Assembly: GCA_963759055.1 (NCBI GenBank)
Contig: CAVWYD010000001.1
Span: 1-64,000 of the forward strand
Reading direction: 5' to 3'
From: Thiosocius sp963759055
GTDB lineage: Bacteria; Pseudomonadota; Gammaproteobacteria; Chromatiales; Chromatiaceae
Length of the DNA stretch: 64,000 nt
The first letter of the stretch is position 1. Each line of letters opens with the position of its first letter. Of this stretch, positions 1 to 9,710 are shown one piece after another. Under the pieces are notes generated by a model. It searched no databases. It had not been told where the DNA came from and was given only the letters and a program-made list of their open reading frames with translations. Both the position numbers and the translations under genes were made by a program.

Positions 1-627
1 GGGAAATATGCCCATCAGGCTCAGCTTAATGTCGCCTACGCCTACTTTCGATTTGAGGAGCCCGAATCGGCGCTTGCCGCAGCGGACCGCTTCATCAAAC
101 TGCACCCCGGTCATCCGGCAACGGCTTATGCCTATTACCTGCGTGGTTTGATCAATTTCAACCGCAGCCTGGGATTTCTCGATCGCTTTGTGCCGACCGA
201 CACCTCACAGCGTGACCCCGGGGCTGCGCTGGACTCGTATAAGGACTTTTCCGAGGTCGTCCGACTGTTTCCGGACAGCGCGTATGCGGAAGACTCGGTT
301 CGCCACATGCTCCACCTGCGCAACAACCTCGCACGCCATGAGGTCAGGGTGGCCAGCTATTATATGCGTCGCGGTGCATTCCTGGCTGCCGCCAACCGTG
401 CCGAGTACGTGGTCCAGAACTATCAGCGCACGCCCGCTTTGCGTGAGGCACTCGAGCTGATGATCGCGGCTTATTTGCAACTGGGCATGGAAGAACTGGC
501 GACCGATACCCAGCGGGTGCTTGCCCTGAACGAGAATAGCGGAGCCCTGATCGAGGATCCGCAGGAACTTGCGGACAAGCCGCTCACCCAGGACATCTGG
601 GATTTCTTCGAACTGGAAGAGAACTGA
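1..627 (+). CDS. bamD: Outer membrane assembly lipoprotein BamD (5' truncated)
   Basis: BamD is the essential lipoprotein partner of BamA in the BAM complex, which inserts beta-barrel proteins into the outer membrane. The frame is open from base 1, so the N-terminus with signal peptide and lipobox lies outside the window; 208 residues remain. The segment NFNRSLGFLDRFVPTD and the following tetratricopeptide-like helices (YKDFSEVVRLFPDS, YYMRRGAFLAAANRAEYVV) are typical of BamD/YfiO. The C-terminus is acidic (DIWDFFELEEN). The gene runs convergently towards glnB. Recognition is by family sequence and I am confident of it. Confidence 0.93.
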   Translation, partial: GKYAHQAQLNVAYAYFRFEEPESALAAADRFIKLHPGHPATAYAYYLRGLINFNRSLGFLDRFVPTDTSQRDPGAALDSYKDFSEVVRLFPDSAYAEDSVRHMLHLRNNLARHEVRVASYYMRRGAFLAAANRAEYVVQNYQRTPALREALELMIAAYLQLGMEELATDTQRVLALNENSGALIEDPQELADKPLTQDIWDFFELEEN

Positions 628-668
628 CCGCGGGTCAGTGCCGTTCTGCTGCCGCGGAATTTGTGGGT

Positions 669-692
669 GAAAAGACCCCGCGATACGGGGCC
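669..692 (-). terminator. Rho-independent terminator after glnB
   Basis: On the minus strand the stem CCCCG-TATCG-CGGGG is followed by TCTTTTC. It begins about 28 bases past the glnB stop codon, so it most likely ends the nadE-glnB transcript. On the plus strand it lies about 50 bases after bamD but has no T-run in that direction. Confidence 0.7.
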
Positions 693-718
693 TTCATGGA
701 ACAGGCCGGCATACGCGA

Positions 719-1057
719 TCAGATTGCGTCGTCGTCCTGCTCGCCGGTACGGATACGGACGACCTTCTCCACGTTGGATACGAAGATCTTGCCGTCACCG
801 ATCTTGCCTGTGCGCGCGGCACTGGTGATCGCCTCGATACAGGCCTCCACCTTATCGTCGCTGACAACCACGTCGATCTTCAACTTGGGCAGGAAATCGA
901 CGACGTACTCGGCTCCGCGGTACAGCTCGGTGTGCCCCTTCTGACGTCCAAACCCCTTCACTTCACTCGCCGTCATACCGGTAACTCCGATATTCGACAG
1001 GCTCTCACGCACGTCATCGAGCTTGAACGGCTTGATGATGGCCTCGATCTTCTTCAT
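719..1057 (-). CDS. glnB: Nitrogen regulatory protein P-II
   Basis: This 112-residue trimeric signalling protein senses 2-oxoglutarate, ATP/ADP and, through uridylylation, glutamine, and controls nitrogen enzymes by direct binding. The length is exact for the family. It has the T-loop with the uridylylation site Tyr51 (ELYRGAEYVVDFLPK) and the B-loop TGKIGDGKIFV with Lys85 and Lys90. The start is ATG, opening MKKIEAIIKPFKLDDV. It lies 59 bases downstream of nadE on the same strand, probably in one transcript, with a terminator after it. No amtB is adjacent, so GlnB is a better label than GlnK, though the two cannot be separated by sequence alone. Confidence 0.95.
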   Translation of the reverse strand: MKKIEAIIKPFKLDDVRESLSNIGVTGMTASEVKGFGRQKGHTELYRGAEYVVDFLPKLKIDVVVSDDKVEACIEAITSAARTGKIGDGKIFVSNVEKVVRIRTGEQDDDAI

Positions 1058-1116
1058 GACTGACTCCCCCGATCATTTGTCATTTCGGCAGTGGCGCCAA
1101 AGCAATGTATTTTAAA

Positions 1117-2709
1117 TCAGAATCCGTTGACGATGGGATAACGGCGATCCCGCCCGTAGGCACGTCGCGTTATCTTAACCCCGGGCGGCGCCTGTCGGCG
1201 CTTGTATTCGTTGCGGTCCACCAGTCGCGTAACGCGCTCGACCACCGACCGCTCGTAACCGGCTTCGACGATTGCGTCCACGGATTGATCCTGTTCGACA
1301 TAGAGGGCCAGGATGCCATCGAGGATCTCGTAGTCCGGCAGGCTGTCGGTGTCTTTCTGGTCCGGCCGCAGTTCTGCGGACGGCGGCCGGTCGATCACCC
1401 GCTGCGGAATGACCTCCGCTACCCGGTTGCGCCAGCGTGCCAGACGAAAGACCAGGAGTTTCGGCACGTCTTTCAACGGGGCGAAGCCGCCGGCCATATC
1501 GCCATACAGGGTGGCGTAACCCACCGACATCTCGCTCTTGTTTCCCGTGGTCAGGAGCATCCTCCCACGCTTGTTGCTGATCGCCATCAGGATAATGCCT
1601 CGACAGCGCGCCTGAATATTCTCTTCCGTGATATCCGGCCGGGTCCCGGCAAAAGTGTCCGACAGCATATCGAGAAAGGCACTGAACGCAGGTTCGATGG
1701 GAATTGTCTGGTAAGCCACTCCCATAATCTCGGCCTGCCGAGCGGCATCGAGATTGCTGATATCGGCAGTGTAGCGCGAGGGCATCGACACGACCTCGAC
1801 GTTCTCCGCCCCCAGGGCATCGACCGCAATCGCCAGCGTCAGTGCCGAATCGATACCGCCGGACAGACCCAGCACCACCGAACCGAACCCGTTCTTGGTG
1901 ACGTAGTCCCTGGTACCCATGACCAGGGCACGGTAGACCTGCGCCTCTTCGTCCGCGAACGGCTGCAATTCGCCCTGCTTGGGCACCCCGTCTTCAAGGG
2001 TAACCAGGAGCTCGCTCTCCTCAAAGAACGCCGCTCGCTGCCGGACGGTTCCTTCACGATCGACGGCGAAGGAGCCGCCATCGAACACCAGTTCGTCCTG
2101 TCCACCGACCAGGTTGACGTACACCACCGACACCCCGAAGGCAGCGGCGCGCTCAGCGACCAGGGCCTCGCGTTCGGCCGCCTTGCCCTGGTGGAACGGC
2201 GATGCGTTCAGGTTCAACAGCACCTCGGCCCCGGCCGATGCCGCACGCTGGACCGGTGCATCGAACCAGATGTCCTCGCAGATGGTGACACCGAACTTCA
2301 CCCCGCCCTGCTCGAACACCACGGCATTGGCACCGGGTTCGAAATAGCGCCGCTCATCGAAGACGCTGTAATTCGGCAACTGCATCTTGCGGTATTCGAC
2401 ATCGACCACACCGTCACGCAGCACGCCGGCGGCGTTGTAACGGATACCGTCACGCATCGCCGGATAGCCGATCACCAGTGTCACCCCGACAGCGGCGCGC
2501 GCGATATCCCGCAAGGCTTCCGCCACCCGCGTATCGCAATCGGGACGCAGCAGCAGGTCTTCGGGCGGATACGAAGTGAGCGTCAGTTCGGGGAACACGA
2601 TGATGTCGGCGCTGCCACGCAGGCGTGCGGCACAATCGATGACACGCCGGGCATTGCCGGCGATATCTCCGACCATCAGGTTCAGTTGTGCGAGTGCAAC
2701 GGTTGTCAA
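1117..2709 (-). CDS. nadE: Glutamine-dependent NAD+ synthetase
   Basis: NadE makes NAD+ from deamido-NAD+, ATP and glutamine in the cytoplasm. At 530 residues it is the two-domain form. The N-terminal nitrilase-like glutaminase has the expected Glu41 (VFPELTLTSYPPEDLL), the Lys in RKMQLPNYSVFDERRYF and the nucleophilic Cys in VTICEDIWF. The C-terminal ATP-pyrophosphatase domain has the P-loop LGLSGGIDSALTLA near residue 280 and the family end RRYPIVNGF. The start codon appears to be TTG (TTG ACA ACC), with a GGAG 11 bases upstream; no ATG fits the conserved start TTVALAQLNLMVGDI. It is followed by glnB, an arrangement consistent with PII control of this enzyme type. Confidence 0.95.
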   Translation of the reverse strand: MTTVALAQLNLMVGDIAGNARRVIDCAARLRGSADIIVFPELTLTSYPPEDLLLRPDCDTRVAEALRDIARAAVGVTLVIGYPAMRDGIRYNAAGVLRDGVVDVEYRKMQLPNYSVFDERRYFEPGANAVVFEQGGVKFGVTICEDIWFDAPVQRAASAGAEVLLNLNASPFHQGKAAEREALVAERAAAFGVSVVYVNLVGGQDELVFDGGSFAVDREGTVRQRAAFFEESELLVTLEDGVPKQGELQPFADEEAQVYRALVMGTRDYVTKNGFGSVVLGLSGGIDSALTLAIAVDALGAENVEVVSMPSRYTADISNLDAARQAEIMGVAYQTIPIEPAFSAFLDMLSDTFAGTRPDITEENIQARCRGIILMAISNKRGRMLLTTGNKSEMSVGYATLYGDMAGGFAPLKDVPKLLVFRLARWRNRVAEVIPQRVIDRPPSAELRPDQKDTDSLPDYEILDGILALYVEQDQSVDAIVEAGYERSVVERVTRLVDRNEYKRRQAPPGVKITRRAYGRDRRYPIVNGF

Positions 2710-2939
2710 CTTAAACGGGTCTCCTGACTATCATGGCCGGCACAGCGGCGACCGCACGGAAAACGCGCTTAAGGTTACACCAAGGCGAGGAGAAATCGGG
2801 GACGCTTAGGCAACAGGCGTGAATTCAGGGCTCTGGCCGGGCGCAGGCCGGACCTACAGGAAACAATGCTACAGGGCAGGCTCGCGTCGCCTGCCAGATG
2901 CGGCACGCGCACCAGAACTGCAATACGAAAACCAAAAAT

Positions 2940-2978
2940 CTCAGCGTCCTCTGCGATACTCCGCGCTCTCTGCGTCCC
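2940..2978. repeat. CGCAGAG-type degenerate intergenic repeat, copy 1
   Basis: On the minus strand this reads GACGCAGAGAGCGCGG, then GCAGAGGACGCTGAG: units of about 9 bp built on (G)ACGCAGAG. It lies in the 287-base gap between the end of sucD and the start of nadE. The same unit recurs on the other side of sucD. I see no gene in the rest of the gap. Confidence 0.55.
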
Positions 2979-2996
2979 TTTTTCTGCAGTCCAGGC

Positions 2997-3866
2997 TCAG
3001 CCCAACAGTTCGGCCATGCGCGCACCGATCTGTGCGGGTGAGCGCACGGTGGCCACCTTGGCCGCCTCGAGCGCGGCAAACTTGCCGTCCGCGGTTCCCT
3101 TGCCGCCGCTGATGATCGCACCGGCATGCCCCATGCGCTTGCCGGGCGGGGCCGTCACGCCGGCGATGTACGCCACTACCGGCTTGCTGACCTTGTCGGC
3201 GATGAACTCGGCCGCGTCCTCTTCGGCGCTGCCGCCGATCTCGCCCACCATGACGATACCCTCGGTCTGCGGATCCTGCTCGAACAGTTCCAGGCAGTCG
3301 ATGAAGTTCATGCCATGAATCGGATCGCCGCCCATGCCGACACAGGTGCTCTGGCCCAGCCCCTGGACCGAGGTCTGGAACACCGCCTCATAGGTCAGGG
3401 TGCCGGAACGCGAGACGATGCCGACCTTCCCCGCCTGGTGAATGGCGCCGGGCATGATCCCGATCTTGCACTCACCGGGGGTGATCACACCCGGACAGTT
3501 CGGTCCGACCAGGCGCACGTCGCTGCCCGCAAGCGCCGCCCGTACCTTGAGCATATCCAGCACCGGGATGCCCTCGGTGATACACACCACCACCTTGATA
3601 CCGGCATCCGCAGCCTCGAGGATGGCGTCGGCCGCAAAGGCGGCGGGCACGTAGATCATGCTCGCATCGGCACCGGTTTCGGCCACGGCATCGTGCACGG
3701 TATCGAACACCGGCCGATCCAGATGGCTCTGCCCACCCTTTCCCGGCGTAACGCCACCGACCAGGTTGGTGCCATAGGCGATGGCCTGCTCGGAATGGAA
3801 GGTCCCCTGCTTGCCGGTAAAGCCCTGGCAGATAACCTTGGTGTTCTTGTCGATCAGTATGCTCAT
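2997..3866 (-). CDS. sucD: Succinyl-CoA ligase (ADP-forming) subunit alpha
   Basis: This is the CoA-binding and phospho-histidine subunit of the TCA enzyme that interconverts succinyl-CoA and succinate with ATP. At 289 residues it has normal length. Visible motifs are the CoA-binding start VICQGFTGKQGTFHSEQAI, the segment VGPNCPGVITPGECKIG, and the active-site His region GKRMGHAGAIISGGKGTA near residue 247. It is downstream of sucC on the same strand, but the two are separated by 128 bases of repeat-rich DNA, more than the usual spacing of this pair. Confidence 0.96.
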   Translation of the reverse strand: MSILIDKNTKVICQGFTGKQGTFHSEQAIAYGTNLVGGVTPGKGGQSHLDRPVFDTVHDAVAETGADASMIYVPAAFAADAILEAADAGIKVVVCITEGIPVLDMLKVRAALAGSDVRLVGPNCPGVITPGECKIGIMPGAIHQAGKVGIVSRSGTLTYEAVFQTSVQGLGQSTCVGMGGDPIHGMNFIDCLELFEQDPQTEGIVMVGEIGGSAEEDAAEFIADKVSKPVVAYIAGVTAPPGKRMGHAGAIISGGKGTADGKFAALEAAKVATVRSPAQIGARMAELLG

Positions 3867-3886
3867 TGATTAGATTTCCAAATCGG

Positions 3887-3990
3887 GAACGCAGAGACGC
3901 AAAGAGCGCAAAGACCACAGAGCATGTTGATACTTAGCCCCAGTTTTCTTCGCAACCTTTGCGTAACCTCTGCGTCCTTTGCGTTCCAAA
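3887..3990. repeat. CGCAAAG/CGCAGAG inverted repeat cluster between sucC and sucD
   Basis: The left part reads ACGCAGAGACGCAAAGAGCG on the plus strand. The right part is the same kind of unit inverted (TTTGCGTAACCTCTGCGTCC, TTTGCGTTCC). The two arms, each a run of 8-9 bp units, could fold into a large imperfect hairpin around a centre of about 40 bases. Because it lies inside the expected sucCD transcript, it could affect RNA stability or expression balance; this is inference. Confidence 0.65.
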
Positions 3991-3994
3991 GATT

Positions 3995-5155
3995 TCATGC
4001 GGCAGCCGCCACGACCTTCTCGGCGGCCTCGGTGAGGTCGGATGCGGTCTCCAGGGCCAGGCCACTCTCATCCAGCAGCTTGAGTCCCTGCTCGGCGTTG
4101 GTACCCTCCAGTCGAATGACCACGGGGACTTCGATACCCACCTCGCGCACCGCCGAGATGATTCCCTGGGCGATCAGATCGCAGCGTACGATGCCGCCGA
4201 AGATGTTCACCAGCACGGCCTTGACCTTGTCGTCCGACAGAATGATCTTGAACGCCTCGGCCACGCGCTCCGCGGTCGTGCCACCGCCGACATCGAGGAA
4301 GTTGGCCGGCGAACCACCGTGCAGCTGGACCAGATCCATGGTGGCCATGGCAAGCCCGGCACCGTTGACCATGCAACCGATATTGCCGTCCAGGGTGATG
4401 TAGTTGAGATCGTGCGCGGCGGCGGCTGCCTCGCGCGGATCCTCCTGGCTGATGTCACGCATCGCCAGCAGGTCCTTGTGTCGGTAAAGGGCATTGCTGT
4501 CCAGGTTGATCTTGGCATCCAGCGCCAGCAGGTCGCCCTGAGGTGTTACCACCAGGGGGTTGATCTCGACGAGGCTGGCGTCTTCGCTGTGGAACAGCTT
4601 TATCAGCCCGAACAGGATCTTTTGAAACTGTTTGACCTGATCGCCATTGAAGCCAAGCGCGAATCCGAGCCGCCGCGCCTGATAGGGCTGCACGCCTGCC
4701 GCCGGATCGATCAGGGCGGTGATGATCTTTTCCGGCGTCTCGGCCGCCACCTCCTCGATGTTCATGCCACCGGCACGCGACGCCATCACCAGGACACGGC
4801 GGGTCGCCCGGTCCACCAGGGCGCTGATGTACAGCTCTTCTGCGATGTCGGTCGGTTCTTCGACCAGGATATAGCTCACCGGCAGTCCCTCGGGGCCGGT
4901 CTGATTGGTGACGATGCGGGCCGACAGAATACGTTCGGATTCGCTCTCGACCTTGTCCGGTGAATCGACCAGGACCACGCCGCCGGCCTTGCCGCGCCCA
5001 CCCGTGTGGGCCTGGGCCTTCACCACCCACCGGTCGCCTCCCATGTCCTCGGCTGCGCTTCTCGCCTCTTTCGCGGTTTGCACCGCATAGCCGAAGGGCA
5101 CCGGTATACCGTAACCGGCAAATAGCTTTTTGGACTGAAATTCGTGTAGGTTCAC
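3995..5155 (-). CDS. sucC: Succinyl-CoA ligase (ADP-forming) subunit beta
   Basis: This is the ATP-grasp subunit that binds the nucleotide and succinate. I place the start at GTG 5155, giving VNLHEFQSKKLFAGYGIPV, which matches the family start MNLHEYQAKxLF and yields 386 residues, the expected length. An upstream ATG at 5188 would add 11 residues with no family match. Motifs are WVVKAQAHTGGRGKAGGV in the ATP-grasp domain, LVEINPLVV, and NIFGGIVRCDLIAQGI in the C-terminal ligase domain. It is divergent from pilS. Confidence 0.95.
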   Translation of the reverse strand: MNLHEFQSKKLFAGYGIPVPFGYAVQTAKEARSAAEDMGGDRWVVKAQAHTGGRGKAGGVVLVDSPDKVESESERILSARIVTNQTGPEGLPVSYILVEEPTDIAEELYISALVDRATRRVLVMASRAGGMNIEEVAAETPEKIITALIDPAAGVQPYQARRLGFALGFNGDQVKQFQKILFGLIKLFHSEDASLVEINPLVVTPQGDLLALDAKINLDSNALYRHKDLLAMRDISQEDPREAAAAAHDLNYITLDGNIGCMVNGAGLAMATMDLVQLHGGSPANFLDVGGGTTAERVAEAFKIILSDDKVKAVLVNIFGGIVRCDLIAQGIISAVREVGIEVPVVIRLEGTNAEQGLKLLDESGLALETASDLTEAAEKVVAAAA

Positions 5156-5254
5156 GGTCTGATTCCATGCAGCGTCGAATCCGTGCATTCTGGTTCAGAA
5201 CGACCGGAAGCGCAAAAAGGACAAATCACTGCTGAGTATTACCGGTCGCAGAGG

Positions 5255-6921
5255 ATGCGCGGACAGTGTCAAAGGCGTGTTGAGGACAGGTTGAAAGCAA
5301 GCGTGCAGCCAGCGAGACCCGGAGATGATCTTCGAGCGGCCGAATTTTCCGGCGAGGGAACCCAGCTCCGCCTTTACCTGATATACCGGGTAGCGCTGGG
5401 CGTGGCACTGCTGCTGGCCTATTTCGGCATCGGCCGCGGCCCACTGGGTACCTACCTGCCTGCGGTTTTCACCATCGCGGTACACCTCTATCTCGGTGCT
5501 GCGATCGTCGCCCTGATCGTGTACCTGCGCCAGGTCGGCGACGAGGAAAAACAGGCACAGCTGGCGATATTCATCGATATCGTGCTGATCACGGTGATGA
5601 TGCACGCCAGCGGCGGGGTCCAGTCCGGTCTGGGCATGCTGATCGCGGTGTCCATCGCCCTCGGAAGCCTCAGCCTGGTGGGTCGCACTGCCCTGCTGTT
5701 CGCCGCCATCGCCTCGCTCACCGTGCTGACAGAGCGCATCTATTCACACATCACCGGGGCGTTCGAAAATACGGCCTACACCCAGGCCGGCCTGCTCGGC
5801 ATTTCTTTCTTTGCCCTCGCGCTGCTGGCTCACCGACTCGGTGCGCGCGCGGCCGAGAGCGAAGAACTTGCAAGCCAGCGCGGATCGGATCTGGCCAATC
5901 TGGCCCAGCTGAACGATTTCGTCATCCAGCAGATGCGGGCGGGCATCCTGGTGATCGACGATGTCGAAACGATCCAGGTCATGAACGAGGCCGCCTGGGT
6001 GCTGCTCGGTATGCCGGTGGCAATGCGGCATCACCCGCTGGAGGAATGTGCGCCGCCCCTGGCGCACCAGTTCCGACGGTGGTTGAAAAACCCCGCCCGC
6101 AGTCGTCCCGACTTCCGCGCCACCTCCGGGGGCCGCGATCTGCGGGCCAGCTTCACGCCGATGGGTGATACCGAGAACCCGAGCACCCTGATCGTGCTCG
6201 AGGACACCGCTCAGCTCACCGCACAGGCGCAGCAGCTCAAACTGGCCTCTCTGGGCAGACTGACCGCCGGAATCGCCCACGAGATCCGCAATCCCCTGGG
6301 TGCGATCAGCCATGCGTCGCAACTGCTGGATGAGTCCACGCAACTGCCGGTCACGGACCGTCGCATGATCGAGATCATCCAGCACAATTCGAACCGGGTG
6401 AACGAGGTCGTCGAAAGCATCCTCAAACTCTCGCGTCAGGACAATCCGCACGCCAAGCCCCTGGTGCTGGCGCCCTGGCTCGAAGAACAGATCGAGGATA
6501 TCCGCAAGACGCATCGACTCGGCGCGCAGCAGTTGCAGAAGCAGACCGACCCCGAAGGCACCACGGTTTTCGCGGACCCGGGCCAGCTGCGACAGATCAT
6601 CGACGTCTTGTGTGACAACGCGGTGCGCCACTTCGACCGGGCGCCCGAGCTTTTGAGCATCCGCCTGGTGGGCGGTATCACGCACGAATCGGGGGGGCCT
6701 TTCCTCGAGCTGCGCGACAACGGCCCCGGGATACCGAAACAGGCAGAGGCGAATCTGTTCGAACCCTTCTTCACCACGCGCAATGAGGGGACCGGGCTCG
6801 GACTCTACATCGCCAGCCAGCTTTGTGAGGCCAATCACATCCGACTCGAATACCTGCGTCAGCCCACGGGCGGCAGCTGCTTTCGACTAAGCTTTCCCCA
6901 CCCCAACCGAAGCCGCAAATT

Positions 6922-6925
<4 letters not shown>
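5255..6925 (+). CDS. pilS: Type IV pilus sensor histidine kinase PilS
   Basis: PilS is the inner-membrane kinase that controls pilin transcription with PilR. From ATG 5255 it has 556 residues: six predicted membrane segments (beginning LYLIYRVALGVALLLAYF), a PAS-like domain (LVIDDVETIQVMNEAAW), a HisKA box with the phospho-acceptor His (GIAHEIRNPLGAISHAS, near residue 342), and a HATPase domain (ELRDNGPGIP, GTGLGLYIASQLCEANHI). A GTG at 5183 would extend it by 24 residues; the ATG is preferred but unproven. It overlaps pilR by four bases (ATGA), which indicates translational coupling. Confidence 0.92.
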
Positions 6926-8280
<1,355 letters not shown>

Positions 8281-8419
8281 CGCAGAAAGTCAGTAAGTGA
8301 CACAGGGCGTCAGGTACCCGCGCCAAGTCCTGGGATTCAAAGGAATAAACCCCGAACGGCATTCCACCCGCCGGCCGGAAAGCCCCGTTTTCAGGCGAAT
8401 CCGGCAGCTTTCATGACAA

Positions 8420-8436
8420 TTGGCACGCAACCTGCT
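8420..8436 (+). promoter_or_regulatory. Sigma-54 promoter upstream of the pilin genes
   Basis: The sequence TTGGCACGCAACCTGCT has GG at -24 and GC at -12 with exactly 10 bases between, close to the consensus TGGCAC-N5-TTGC (CTGC here). The predicted transcript starts near 8447, leaving a leader of about 110 bases before the pilin ATG at 8557. The position right after pilSR fits PilR control. The rest of the 276-base gap 8281-8556 shows no gene; a second TGGCAC at 8445 lacks a proper -12 element. Confidence 0.75.
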
Positions 8437-8556
8437 GAATAACTTGGCACAGGCGCTCAGGTTGCCGCAAACAGTCGGGATCAGAGCCTCTTAAAGTTTG
8501 AAATCGTTCGGCCGTTAGCATACGCGACCGCACAAATACACCAGGAGAAAGTCCAA

Positions 8557-9021
8557 ATGAAGAAGCAGTCAGGTTTTACACTTATCGAACTCATGATCGT
8601 TGTGGCGATTATCGCGATCCTCGCGGCCATCGCCATCCCGGCATACAACCACTACATCCGTGAAGCGCGTATGGCCAAGGTCACCGAGCACTACGATGGC
8701 GCCATCCGCGTCGATCAAGGCCGAACTGGCCAAGACGCGCGGCGATCAATGCGCGCCGTGGCGGCAACGCCGGCTGCCGCACTGACGTACGACTGCAGCC
8801 TGGATGCGACATCATCGACCCGGAAGGCCAGCCCGGCACCCGACGGTGGTGACGCATGCGCTACGTCGACTGCCGCTAGACGCGACAACTGGCGTCAGTC
8901 GGCATCGACGTCACTGGCTGCAGCACCGTCGGCACGCGAAGTGGTCGCGATCTGCACGGCCCGACTACCTGCGAACTTGACGCTGCAGTATCGGTCACGC
9001 ATCGACGCCAGCAATCTGTAA
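8557..9021 (+). pseudogene. pilA: Type IV major pilin gene, reading frame broken by apparent indels
   Basis: The N-terminus is a textbook type IV pilin: leader MKKQSG, then FTLIELMIVVAIIAILAAIA with Gly-1, Phe+1 and Glu5, followed by IPAYNHYIREARMAKVTEHY. After about residue 48 the listed frame stops looking like a pilin. The +1 frame then gives SIKAELAKTRGDQCA, the expected helix continuation, and further frame changes are needed downstream (for example SVGIDVTGCSTVGT lies in another frame). At least two or three single-base changes are implied, so the 154-residue product is unreliable after residue 48. Since pilB, pilC and pilD are intact, sequence error or mixed-strain assembly is likelier than decay. 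Confidence 0.8.
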
Positions 9022-9108
9022 GTAGTCAAGACATACAGGCGTAGACTGATCCGCGGCTTCCGTGCAGCCCTGGATGCTGCCGTTTCCGCATTCGAGACTC
9101 AAGCAGGC

Positions 9109-9516
9109 ATGCACCATGGCACACATGACAACACAGACCACCGAGGCTTCACCCTGGTCGAACTGATGATCACGATCGCGATCATCGTCGATTCTCACGG
9201 CAATCGCGATTCCGCTCTACAACGGCTACATCCGCGAAGGGCATTTGGCCACGATGCGCACCACCATGAACGGCCTGCGCACGCCTACTCGAAGACTACC
9301 GCCTCGACAACGGCAGCTACGGCGCCGGCGGCAACCCAGTTCACGAGGCCTGGCAGTCATCAATCAGCTCACTACGACTGGAATCCGAGCGGCGACATGG
9401 GTGCGCTACACCTACACCGTCGCGGTCACCGGCACCAATTCCTACGACGTCTGGGGACGTGTTCAATGCCAGCGATCTGGGTGCGCTGCGACAACCGTAT
9501 GATCGAACTGCTGTGA
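9109..9516 (+). pseudogene. Second type IV pilin gene, reading frame broken by apparent indels
   Basis: A second class III prepilin signal is visible: RGFTLVELMITIAII. The continuation AILTAIAIPLYNGYIREGHL is found only after removing one base near 9187. Another removal near 9272 restores LLEDYRLDNGSYGAGGNP, and still later fragments (DWNPSGDMG, RYTYTVAVTGTNSYDVWG) lie in alternating frames. At least four indels are needed for a full pilin. The start (ATG 9109) and the C-terminus are uncertain. It follows the first pilin gene by 88 bases and probably encodes a paralogous or minor pilin. Confidence 0.7.
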
Positions 9517-9710
9517 TCCGGACACACGCGGGACGGCCGTCACCAACCGCCTGCCCCTGACGGCGACTGCCGCATCCGTCCTAAAGTCGGCCGACATGAG
9601 GCCGAAACCCTTCATTAACCAGACATGTGCGCTACGGCGCACAACGAATTTGCTTCTGGGATATATACTTGGCGCAATTCAACGAACAGCGAACAGAGCC
9701 TTAATGCAAT

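Noticed and set aside
1105..2727. 540-codon open frame antisense to nadE
   Set aside because: It mirrors nadE almost exactly, has no family motif and arises from high GC codon use. Similar long antisense frames at 5744-6838, 18020-19669, 28878-29825, 36565-37863 and 62111-63121 were rejected for the same reason.
8445..8461. Second sigma-54 promoter (TTGGCACAGGCGCTCAG)
   Set aside because: The -24 part matches but the -12 position has CA instead of GC.
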